The notes beneath the pieces are model-generated. The model worked only from the letters and a program-made list of their open reading frames with translations, had not been told where the DNA came from and did not search any database. Both the position numbers and the translations under genes were made by a program. From NCBI RefSeq assembly GCF_023544445.1, contig NZ_JALPVJ010000030.1:31894-95893 (forward strand): 64,000 bases of DNA. The letters run 5' to 3'. The stretch comes from Actinoplanes sp. M2I2. GTDB taxonomy: Bacteria > Actinomycetota > Actinomycetes > Mycobacteriales > Micromonosporaceae. Shown one piece after another: positions 57,941 to 64,000 of this stretch. Numbering within the stretch: position 1 is the stretch's first letter; each line of letters opens with the position of its first letter.

Positions 57941-58372
57941 ATGGATGACGATCGGTGGATGAGCCGAGCGGTGGAGCTGGCTCATCGGTCGCCGCGGTCG
58001 TCGACCGCGTTCGCGGTGGGAGCCGTGATCGTGGACGCGGCGGGCGCGGAGCTGGCGTGCGGCTGGTCGCGCGATGTCGACCCGCTGGTCCACGCCGAGG
58101 AGTCGGCGCTGCTGCGGGCGGGCGATGACCTGCGGCGGGCGACGCTCTTCAGCAGCCTGGAGCCGTGCTCGAAACGCTCCAGCCGCCCCGACGCCACCTG
58201 CACCAGGCTGATCATCGCGGCCGGCATCCCCCGGGTGGTGATCGCCTGGCGGGAACCGGATCTGTTCGTGACCTGCGAGGGCGTCGCCCTGCTGACCGCG
58301 GCCGGCGTCGAGGTGGTCGAGCTGCCGGCCTTCGCCGAACGGGCGCGGGCCGCCAACGCCCACCTGCTGTGA
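57941..58372 (+). CDS. RibD-type deaminase-domain protein
   Basis: A 143-residue cytidine-deaminase-fold protein of the riboflavin-deaminase branch. HAEESALL carries the zinc His51 and catalytic Glu53, and LEPCSKRSSRPDATC carries Cys76 and Cys87. It is the deaminase half only; the reductase domain of bifunctional RibD is absent. It may deaminate a pyrimidine or pterin intermediate. The ATG at 57941 begins with the family's MDDDRWMSRAVELA; upstream codons are poorly conserved. It lies 70 bases after the TauE gene. Confidence 0.85.
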   Translation: MDDDRWMSRAVELAHRSPRSSTAFAVGAVIVDAAGAELACGWSRDVDPLVHAEESALLRAGDDLRRATLFSSLEPCSKRSSRPDATCTRLIIAAGIPRVVIAWREPDLFVTCEGVALLTAAGVEVVELPAFAERARAANAHLL

Positions 58373-58375
58373 TCC

Positions 58376-58798
58376 TCAGCCGGGCCGGAGGCGCTCGAAG
58401 CGGTCGTTGACGACGAGCCATCGTGACGGACCGTCATCGGCCGCCGCGAGCGCGTGTCGTACGTGACCGGCATCGTCCAGCCGAAACCGGGTCGGCGTCC
58501 GGAACCACAGAGCGCCTTCCCGGGCGGTGGGGCCGAGCCCGAGGCGCCACAGCAGATCCTCCGCGGCGTCGAAGGTCTCCGCCGTCGGCACCAGGTAGGC
58601 CTCGCCTTCCGCGTCCTCGCAGGAGCCCCGGGTGTCACAGACAGCCCACACGACGGCGAACAGTCCCTTGAGTCCTTGGTCGACGCAGGCCTGCTTGCCG
58701 TGGGCCCGGAGGTGCACCTGCCGATGACCGACGGCCACGAGGCCGCCATTGGTCTTGCGGCACTCCGCACACAGCGGATAGGGGCCGAGGATCGCCAT
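58376..58798 (-). CDS. hypothetical protein with Cys pairs
   Basis: A 140-residue protein of no family I recognise. The N-terminus has PLCAECRKTNGGLVAVGHRQ, with a Cys-x-x-Cys pair and later His/Cys (HGKQACVDQ, AVCDTRGSCED), so a zinc-binding fold is possible. The rest is a small alpha/beta unit with LLWRLGLGPTAREGALWFRT. Codon bias is typical. It is convergent with the deaminase gene (three-base gap), and its transcript begins next to the hairpin that ends the transporter unit. Confidence 0.65.
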   Translation of the reverse strand: MAILGPYPLCAECRKTNGGLVAVGHRQVHLRAHGKQACVDQGLKGLFAVVWAVCDTRGSCEDAEGEAYLVPTAETFDAAEDLLWRLGLGPTAREGALWFRTPTRFRLDDAGHVRHALAAADDGPSRWLVVNDRFERLRPG

Positions 58799-58834
58799 GA
58801 CCCGAGGGTGTCATCGACCGGCAAGCTTGACGGC

Positions 58835-58872
58835 GGACTGCCCGGGTCGCTGACGCGAGGCCCGGGCAGTCC
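58835..58872 (-). terminator. hairpin terminator of the MFS transporter unit
   Basis: GGACTGCCCGGG (58835-58846) pairs with CCCGGGCAGTCC (58861-58872). The loop can extend the stem with TCGC/GCGA around TGAC. It lies 13 bases after the stop of the small-subunit gene. Confidence 0.8.
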
Positions 58873-58885
58873 GATCCGGCGGAAC

Positions 58886-58984
58886 CTACTGGAACAGCTT
58901 GGCCGCGGTGATCACCGTCTGGATGATGCCGTACCCGAGCAGGACAGCCACCAGCAACCAGGACAGGACAAGACGAGCGGTCAT
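58886..58984 (-). CDS. MFS transporter small subunit
   Basis: A 32-residue single-helix peptide (LVLSWLLVAVLLGYGIIQTV in the middle) that starts with an ATG overlapping the stop of the OFA transporter gene (ATGA). This tiny protein is known as the MFS small subunit that accompanies oxalate/formate antiporter-type transporters in actinobacteria and proteobacteria. It is probably a membrane partner that stabilises the transporter. Its stop is followed by a strong terminator. Confidence 0.82.
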   Translation of the reverse strand: MTARLVLSWLLVAVLLGYGIIQTVITAAKLFQ

Positions 58985-60375
58985 GCCGCGGCCTCCTTCT
59001 CGAGCGGCCGGGCCGGCTCGTGGTAACGCTCCGGCACCGGCCGGATCAACAGGTTCGCGATGAAGCCGAGCACCAGGACACCGACCATGGTGAACAGGGC
59101 GGGCTGGTACGCGGAGCTGGTCAGCGTGCCCGGTTTGCCCTCGGCGTCGAGGAAGCCGTTGATGATCAGCGGACCGGCCACGCCGGCCGCCGACCAGGCG
59201 GTCAGCAGGCGACCGTGGATGGCCCCCACCTGGAAGGTGCCGAAAAGATCCCTCAGGTACGCCGGGACGGTCGCGAAGCCGCCGCCGTAGAAGCTGAGGA
59301 TGACGCCGGCCAGGATGACGAACAGCGCCGTCGCGGCGTCGCCGACCGTGGCCAGCAGCAGGTAGAGGATGACGCCGACGCCCAGGTAGACCATGTAGAT
59401 GGGCTTGCGGCCGATCAGGTCCGAGGTCGTCGACCAGGCGAACCGGCCGGCCATGTTGAACAGCGACAGCACGCCGACGAAACCGCCCGCCGCGGCGACG
59501 CTCACGCTGGAGACGCCGTCGGTGCGGAAGAAGTCCTGGATCATCGGGCTGGCCTGCTCGAGGATGCCGATGCCGGCGGTGACGTTGCAGAACAGCACGA
59601 TCCAGAGCAGCCAGAACGCCCGGGTCCGGATGGCGTTGGCGGCCGAGACGCTGGCCGTGGTGACCAGCGGCTTCGCCTTGACCGAGGCCGGGTCCCAGCC
59701 GTCGGGCTTCCAGTCGTCGGCCGGCACCCGCATGTTGGCGACACCGAACATCATGATGACGAAGTACGCGATGCCCAGCGTCAGGAACAGCGCGACCAGC
59801 GAGCTGCCCGAGGCGACCGAGGTGGCCACGCTCGGGTCGTAGCCGTCGTCGAAGAACGACAGCAGCTGACGCGAGGCCGGGCTGGCGATCAGCGCGCCGC
59901 CGCCGAAGCCCATGATGGCCAGCCCGGTGGCCAGGCCGGGCCTGTCCGGGAACCACTTGATCAGCGTCGACACCGGCGAGATGTAGCCGATGCCGAGACC
60001 GATGCCGCCGACCACGCCGTAGCCCAGATAGACCAGCCACAGCTGCTTGGTGCTGATGCCCAGCGCGCTGATGAGGAAGCCGGCCGCCCAGAAGCAGGCC
60101 GACACGAACATCGCCTTACGCGGGCCGTTGCGCTCGACCCAGGTGCCGCCGACCGCCGCCGACAGACCCAGCATCACGATCGCGATGCTGAAGATGATGC
60201 CGATGGAGGTCTGGCTGGCGTCGAAGTGGGAGACGAAGGAGTTCTTGTAGACGCTGGTCGCGTAGACCTGGCCGATGCACAGGTGCACCGACAGAGCGGC
60301 GGGCGGGATCAGCCAGCGACTGAAGCCGGGCGGCGCCACCGATCGAGCGCGGTCGAGCCTGCTGAGGAGTGACAA
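58981..60375 (-). CDS. OFA-family MFS transporter (oxalate/formate antiporter-like)
   Basis: A 464-residue major facilitator with twelve helices. Conserved OFA phrases are SVHLCIGQVYATSVYKNSF, YGVVGGIGLGIGYISPVSTLIKWFPDRPGLATGLAIMGFGGGALI, and the MFS signature GRFAWSTTSDLIGRKP. A central loop holds DDWKPDGW. Homologues exchange oxalate with formate or move other monocarboxylates; this exact substrate is not determined. The start is a TTG with GGAGG seven bases upstream. The small subunit overlaps its stop. Confidence 0.9.
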   Translation of the reverse strand: MSLLSRLDRARSVAPPGFSRWLIPPAALSVHLCIGQVYATSVYKNSFVSHFDASQTSIGIIFSIAIVMLGLSAAVGGTWVERNGPRKAMFVSACFWAAGFLISALGISTKQLWLVYLGYGVVGGIGLGIGYISPVSTLIKWFPDRPGLATGLAIMGFGGGALIASPASRQLLSFFDDGYDPSVATSVASGSSLVALFLTLGIAYFVIMMFGVANMRVPADDWKPDGWDPASVKAKPLVTTASVSAANAIRTRAFWLLWIVLFCNVTAGIGILEQASPMIQDFFRTDGVSSVSVAAAGGFVGVLSLFNMAGRFAWSTTSDLIGRKPIYMVYLGVGVILYLLLATVGDAATALFVILAGVILSFYGGGFATVPAYLRDLFGTFQVGAIHGRLLTAWSAAGVAGPLIINGFLDAEGKPGTLTSSAYQPALFTMVGVLVLGFIANLLIRPVPERYHEPARPLEKEAAA

Positions 60376-60453
60376 CGGGGCGCCTCCTGACCCGTACGGG
60401 AAAGATCGAGTATCATCGTCGACCCATCCGGCCAGGTCGGCAACCGGAGGAGA

Positions 60454-61320
60454 TCATCGCGTCGCGTTGGCGACGATGGCGTCGGTGATCCGGGGCCACA
60501 GCGCCTGCGGCAGATCGTGGCCCATTCCGGGAATGACCAGCAGCTCCGCCCCCGGGACGGCGGCGGCCGTGGCCCGGCCGCCGCTGACGTCGATCAGCGG
60601 GTCGGCCTCGCCATGGACGACCAGCGTCGGGACGGTCACCGCGGCCAGCCCGGGCGTACGGTCGGGCGAGGCCAGGATCGCCGCGTACTGACGCTGGGTG
60701 CCGGCCGGGTGGAAGCCGCGGTCGAACTTCGCGGTGGCGCGTCGCCGCGTCTCCTCCTCGTCCGCGGGGTAGGCGGGCGAGCCGAGGACCCGCGAGGTGA
60801 TCATCGCGCCGGCGATGATCTCGTCCCGGGTGGCGGCCGGCGGCCGGGAGAGCGCGGCCATCGCCGCCGGCGTGGCCCGGCCGACCTTGCGCTCGCCGGT
60901 GGTCGACATGATCGAGCACAGGCTGGCGACCAGGTCGGGGTGGTCGATGGTCAGCTGCTGGGCGATCATGCCGCCCATCGAGGCGCCGACCACGTGGGCC
61001 CGCTCCAGGCCGAGCTCCTTGATCAGACCCGCGGTGTCGGCGGCCAGGTCGCTGAGCAGATAGGGCACCGTCGACGGGTCACCGCCGAGGATCGCCTGGA
61101 TGTCGGGCGCCCCCAGCTCGTCGAACCACGTCGACAGACCGGCGTCGCGGTTGTCGAACCGGATGACGTGGAAGCCGCGCGCGGACAGCCCGTCGACGAA
61201 CCCGGCCGGCCAGTCGATGAGCTGCGCGCCCAGTCCCATGACGAGCAGCAGGGCCGGGTCGTCCGGGTCCCCCGTCGTCTCGTAGCTCAGATCGATCCCG
61301 TTGGCCCGCACGTCCGGCAC
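60454..61320 (-). CDS. alpha/beta hydrolase
   Basis: A 288-residue alpha/beta hydrolase of the epoxide-hydrolase/haloperoxidase-like class. The oxyanion region is LLLVMGLGAQLIDWP, followed by FDNRDAGLSTWFDELG. The nucleophile is in VVGASMGGMIAQQL (Ser114), the acid in HGEADPLIDV and the His in GMGHDLPQ. The substrate is unknown. The GTG at 61320 has GGGGAG four bases upstream and matches the family start; the longer upstream frame is not conserved. It is divergent from the ArsR gene. Confidence 0.88.
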   Translation of the reverse strand: MPDVRANGIDLSYETTGDPDDPALLLVMGLGAQLIDWPAGFVDGLSARGFHVIRFDNRDAGLSTWFDELGAPDIQAILGGDPSTVPYLLSDLAADTAGLIKELGLERAHVVGASMGGMIAQQLTIDHPDLVASLCSIMSTTGERKVGRATPAAMAALSRPPAATRDEIIAGAMITSRVLGSPAYPADEEETRRRATAKFDRGFHPAGTQRQYAAILASPDRTPGLAAVTVPTLVVHGEADPLIDVSGGRATAAAVPGAELLVIPGMGHDLPQALWPRITDAIVANATR

Positions 61321-61407
61321 GTGGCTCCCCTTTCTCGGCACATCGACGATCAGCATGCCGCATCGGGCCGCATCGGCAATCGGCGGAACCACCGGTTTCA
61401 GGCCTGG

Positions 61408-61430
61408 CTTATATAAGGCACAGCTGATAA
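61408..61430 (+). promoter_or_regulatory. ArsR promoter with CTTATATAAG dyad
   Basis: CTTATATAAG (61408-61417) is a perfect palindrome, unusually A/T-rich for this DNA. GATAAC (61425-61430) lies nine bases before the ArsR GTG, fitting a -10 box and a leaderless or near-leaderless transcript. The dyad lies between the -35 and -10 positions, so binding of ArsR there would block its own promoter. The divergent hydrolase start is 88 bases away. Confidence 0.55.
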
Positions 61431-61439
61431 CGTACGGCT

Positions 61440-61814
61440 GTGCACGCGTTCGATGTGCTCGGGGATCCCGTACGGAGGCGCATCCTGGAACTGCTCGCCG
61501 AGGGCGAGCAGACCTCCGGGGCCGTCACCGACGTGATCCGGGCCGAGTTCGGGATCTCACAGCCGGCGGTGTCGCAGCACCTACGGGTGCTGCGGGACAA
61601 CGGCTTCGCCACCGTGCGCCCGCAAGGCGCCCGCCGTCTCTACGCGGTCGACGACACCGCCCTGCGCGAGGCCGACGCCTGGCTGGCGAGATTTCGCCGG
61701 TTCTGGGCTCCGCGCCTGGCCGCCATGGAGACCGAGGTGGCCCGGGGCAAACGGCAGCGGCGACTCGGCCCACCAGAAGGACACAACTCCGCCGGAGAGG
61801 GAAACCATGATTGA
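61440..61814 (+). CDS. ArsR family regulator
   Basis: A 124-residue winged-helix regulator of the ArsR group: FDVLGDPVRRRILELLAEGE, TDVIRAEFGISQPAVSQHLRVLRDNGFATVRPQGARRLYAVD. No metal-binding Cys cluster is present, so it is not a metal sensor. It overlaps the following SRPBCC gene by eight bases. This ArsR-AHSA1 pairing is common in actinobacteria, and the AHSA1 protein is thought to bind a hydrophobic ligand. A dyad at 61408 suggests autoregulation. Confidence 0.9.
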   Translation: MHAFDVLGDPVRRRILELLAEGEQTSGAVTDVIRAEFGISQPAVSQHLRVLRDNGFATVRPQGARRLYAVDDTALREADAWLARFRRFWAPRLAAMETEVARGKRQRRLGPPEGHNSAGEGNHD

Positions 61815-62442
61815 CGTCGACACCCAGATCAGCCAGGTGCGCCGGCAGCAGGGACGCCGCACGCTCGAGGCGGGCGAGGCGCGCGTCCAGACGATCAGCC
61901 AGGTCTACGACACCGACATCGACGACCTGTGGGACGTGGTGACCAACCCCGACCGCATCGCCCGCTGGTTCATGCCGATCGAGGGCGAGCTCAAGGAGGG
62001 CGGCCACTACCAGCTCACCGGCAACGCCGGCGGCACGGTCACCAGCTGCGAGAAGCCTCATCGGTACGCCGCCACGTGGGAGTTCGCCGACCAGGTGAGC
62101 TGGATCGAGGTGCGCCTGACCCCCGAGGGCGACGGCACCCGCTTCGAACTGGAACACGTCGCCCACGTGGCCGACGAGTGGTGGGACCAGTTCGGCCCCG
62201 GCGCGACCGGCGTCGGCTGGGACGGCGGCCTCTACGGCCTGGCCAACCACCTCGCCGACCCGTCGAAGGCCCCCGACCCGGCCGCGATGCAGACCTGGCA
62301 CGAGACCCCCGAGGGCAAGTCCTTCTACCGCCAGGCCAGCGACGCCTGGGTCGAGGCGTCCATCGCGGACGGCACCGACCCGGCGGCCGCCAAGGCGGCG
62401 GGCGAGAGGACGTTCGCCTTCTACACCGGCCAGGAGGCCTGA
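61807..62442 (+). CDS. SRPBCC/AHSA1-domain protein
   Basis: A 211-residue START-like protein. QTISQVYDTDIDDLWDVVTNPDRIARWFMPIEGELKEGGHYQLTGN opens the AHSA1 fold. EGDGTRFELEHVAHVADEWWDQFGPGATGVGWDGGLYGLANHL closes it. The C-terminal 70 residues (WHETPEGKSFYRQASDAWVEASIADGTDP) are an extension seen in this actinobacterial branch. It may bind a hydrophobic ligand and act with the ArsR protein; the ligand is unknown. It starts within the ArsR gene (ATGATTGA region). An intergenic repeat follows. Confidence 0.88.
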   Translation: MIDVDTQISQVRRQQGRRTLEAGEARVQTISQVYDTDIDDLWDVVTNPDRIARWFMPIEGELKEGGHYQLTGNAGGTVTSCEKPHRYAATWEFADQVSWIEVRLTPEGDGTRFELEHVAHVADEWWDQFGPGATGVGWDGGLYGLANHLADPSKAPDPAAMQTWHETPEGKSFYRQASDAWVEASIADGTDPAAAKAAGERTFAFYTGQEA

Positions 62443-62500
62443 GCACCCGGTTCCGTACGGGCCCTGGGCTCCGCCCTCACCCGAGGCACCGCGCGGGACC

Positions 62501-62667
62501 CACCACGGAGGCGGTTGCGCCCAGCCGGGGAACCCTCAGCACTGATGGTTCCCCGGCGCGCCAAACGGGACGGCCGCCTCGACCCGACCACGCGGTATCA
62601 CCACGGATGCGGGTGCGCCCAGCCGCGGAACCCTCAGCCGTGATGGTTTCCCAGCGCGCCAAACGGA
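62501..62667. repeat. 69-bp imperfect direct repeat carrying a hairpin
   Basis: Two copies (62501-62569 and 62599-62667) run from CACCACGGA to CCAAACGG and share about 85 percent of bases. A third partial copy (CACCACGGACGCG) starts at 62710. Copy 1 contains GCCGGGGAACC (62524-62534) and GGTTCCCCGGC (62547-62557), a perfect 11-bp stem with a 12-base loop. Copy 2 has GCGGAACC and GGTTTCCC, partly compensated. It fills the 323-bp gap before the P1 peptidase; copy 1 may terminate the ArsR unit. Confidence 0.75.
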
Positions 62668-62765
62668 ATGGCGGCATCTCGCCAGGCGCCCCGGCGTGCG
62701 GGGTATGGGCACCACGGACGCGCGGAGATGGGGACGGCCGGCGTCCACGTCCTGATACTGGTTAC

Positions 62766-63626
62766 ATGACCTTGCTCTCCGCTCAGGCCGGCCACTGGAC
62801 GTCCGACGGCACCGGCGTCACCGTCATCCTTCCGCCGCCCGGAACTGTGGCCTCCGGGGAGATACGCGGCGGCGCGCCCGCGACCCGGGAGTTCGCGCTC
62901 CTGAAGCCCACCCGCCTGGTCGACCGGGTGGACGCGGTGGTGCTCTCGGGCGGTTCCGCGTTCGGCCTGGCCGCCGGTGACGGCGTGATGCGACTGCTGC
63001 GCTCCAAAGGGATGGGCTTCCCCACCCCCGCCGGCCCGGTCCCGATCGTCGTCGGCCTGTCTCTCTTCGACGCGTCCGTCGCCACCCTGAACCGCCCCGA
63101 TTTCGCCGAGGGCGGCCGCCTGGCCGCCCAGGCCGCCCTAGACGGCGTCCCCTTCGCCACGGGCCGGGTCGGCGCGGGCACCGGCGCGGCCACCGGCAAG
63201 TGGCGCGAACGCCTGGACCCCGCAGGCCTGGGCCTGGCCGAGGGCCGAGCCGGCGAGGCCACCGTGGTGGCACTGGCCGCGGTCAACGCCTGGGGCGACA
63301 TCATCGGCCCCGACGGCCGCCCGCAAACAGCCCCGGACGAGACCAGAACGGCCCCCGCACCCTCCCCTTTCCCCACCGCCAACACCACGATCGCCGTGGT
63401 CCTGACCAACGCCAAGCTGGACAAGGTCGCCTGCCACTGGCTGGCCCAAAGCGCCCACACCGGCTTCGCCCGCTCCCTGCACCCAGCCCACACCCGCTAC
63501 GACGGCGACGCCGTGGTCGCCTTGGCCACCGGCGAACTGGACACCCCGGTAGACCTGGAACACCTGAGAGCCGTGACCTCCGACGTGATGGCCGCCGCGA
63601 TCCGCTCTGCCACGTCCGCGTCCTGA
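62766..63626 (+). CDS. P1 (DmpA-like) family peptidase
   Basis: A 286-residue N-terminal nucleophile-type peptidase. VDAVVLSGGSAFGLAAGDGVMRLL is the family signature. GRVGAGTGAATGKW and TTIAVVLTNAKLDKVACHW follow, the latter at the autocleavage/nucleophile position of the family. RYDGDAVVALATG is the closing block. Members are aminopeptidases that mature by self-cleavage; the substrate is unknown. It is somewhat shorter than the usual 320-370 residues. ATG at 62766. Its last codons (Ala-Ser-stop) are the first unit of a long tandem array. Confidence 0.87.
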   Translation: MTLLSAQAGHWTSDGTGVTVILPPPGTVASGEIRGGAPATREFALLKPTRLVDRVDAVVLSGGSAFGLAAGDGVMRLLRSKGMGFPTPAGPVPIVVGLSLFDASVATLNRPDFAEGGRLAAQAALDGVPFATGRVGAGTGAATGKWRERLDPAGLGLAEGRAGEATVVALAAVNAWGDIIGPDGRPQTAPDETRTAPAPSPFPTANTTIAVVLTNAKLDKVACHWLAQSAHTGFARSLHPAHTRYDGDAVVALATGELDTPVDLEHLRAVTSDVMAAAIRSATSAS

Positions 63627-63832
63627 GTTCCCCGTCCTGAGTCCCCGTTCTGAGGCGCTTGCCCTAAGGCCCCAGTCCTGGAGCCCCGCGCCCTGAGGCC
63701 CGCGTCCTGAGGCCCCGCGCCCTGAGGCCCCGCGCCCTGAGGCCCCGCGCCCTGAGGCCCCGCGCCCTGAGGCCCCGCGCCCTGAGGCCCCTGGCCTGAG
63801 GCCCCTGGCCTGAGGCCCCGCGTCCTGAGGCT
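63619..63832. repeat. 15-bp minisatellite starting at the P1 peptidase stop
   Basis: The array starts with the end of the peptidase gene (GCGTCCTGAG) and continues as degenerate copies, then about a dozen units between 63674 and 63832. Four consecutive units (63720-63779) are identical copies of CCCTGAGGCCCCGCG. Each unit keeps CCTGAG, that is the gene's own stop codon and flank. Outer copies vary (TCCTGAGG, CCCCTGG). The rest of the stretch to 63896 holds no feature I can support. Confidence 0.93.
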
Positions 63833-63896
63833 CTAATCCGCTGAGACACGCAGCAGCGGGCCGACAGGCTCAATGACGTGATCTCAGCAAGGAGAG

Positions 63897-64000
63897 GTGT
63901 CTGATTCGGTACGACACGGGCAAAAGTATGAGTACCGGACGGTGCTGGATATAGGCGTGGAGCCATCGATAGACCAGTTCTTGCGAAGGAAACAGGTCTG
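63897..64000 (+). CDS. possible partial CDS running off the window
   Basis: A GTG three bases after AAGGAGA opens a frame (VSDSVRHGQKYEYRTVLDI, then GVEPSIDQFLRRKQV) that stays open to the window edge. The ribosome site is close to the start. Third positions are G/C in only about two thirds of codons, lower than elsewhere, so it is either non-coding or a gene of different origin. No family is recognised from 34 residues. Confidence 0.35.
   Translation, partial: MSDSVRHGQKYEYRTVLDIGVEPSIDQFLRRKQV

Noticed and set aside
63619..63832. CRISPR-like array
   Set aside because: Units are 15 bp and directly adjacent with no spacers, and no cas genes are present.
63664..63966. Minus-strand frame with Arg-Ala-Arg-Gly-Leu pentapeptide repeats
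   Set aside because: It is produced by the 15-bp array, which is divisible by three; no ribosome site or family supports it.

Overview
The window is high-GC DNA with a strong G/C bias at third codon positions, GTG and TTG starts and many 4-base ATGA/GTGA gene overlaps. Gene content points to a filamentous actinomycete, most likely Micromonosporaceae (Actinoplanes-like). Markers are a mycothiol-dependent isomerase-family enzyme, an F420-type luciferase-like oxidoreductase, a BTAD regulator, two large MalT/LAL-type LuxR regulators, an ECF42/DGPF pair and a methyl-accepting chemotaxis protein (Actinoplanes zoospores are motile). The genus is inference. I see no rRNA, tRNA, CRISPR, insertion sequence or phage genes.

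Layout. 0-3.6 kb: TPR protein, alpha/beta hydrolase, MerR regulator, NADAR protein and MEDS-STAS protein, with two MerR-type promoter dyads. 3.6-10.2 kb: cell-surface carbohydrate region (LCP ligase, GT2+GT4 pair, methyltransferase-like protein with an unknown partner). 10.2-15 kb: a short Rho with a long leader, a gene remnant, DUF1737, a nucleotidyltransferase, a frameshifted ECF sigma factor coupled to a membrane protein, and a class A beta-lactamase-fold protein. 15-20.6 kb: secreted beta-helix protein, DGPF protein coupled to an internally deleted ECF42 sigma factor, an unknown protein and an MCP. 20.6-27.8 kb: LysR/PutA proline catabolism, a PPOX flavoprotein, and a divergent 2-hydroxyacid dehydrogenase/aminotransferase pair. 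27.8-36.7 kb: two divergent LAL regulators around a nested palindrome, then DUF1269, a sulfatase with altered metal ligands, a gene remnant and DUF308. 36.8-40.6 kb: a GNAT-like/phosphotransferase/acyltransferase/GT4 operon behind a possible leader peptide. 40.6-53.4 kb: MocR/EamA pair, GT1, small housekeeping enzymes, LLM oxidoreductase, secreted proteins, BTAD regulator and FMN reductase. 53.6-58.4 kb: a six-repeat surface protein coupled to a cytosolic partner, LURP-one protein, TauE exporter and a deaminase. 58.4-64 kb: oxalate/formate-type MFS transporter with its small subunit, hydrolase, ArsR-AHSA1 pair and a P1 peptidase.

Two themes recur. First, decay: two sigma-factor genes are broken while their coupled partners stay intact, two short coding remnants remain, and a sulfatase has lost conserved ligands. 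Second, short tandem duplications sit at gene boundaries. Three of them (after the LysR, LLM and P1-peptidase genes) duplicate the gene's own last codons and stop codon. Most genes otherwise look like ordinary chromosomal accessory and housekeeping functions. No biosynthetic gene cluster or defence system is recognisable.
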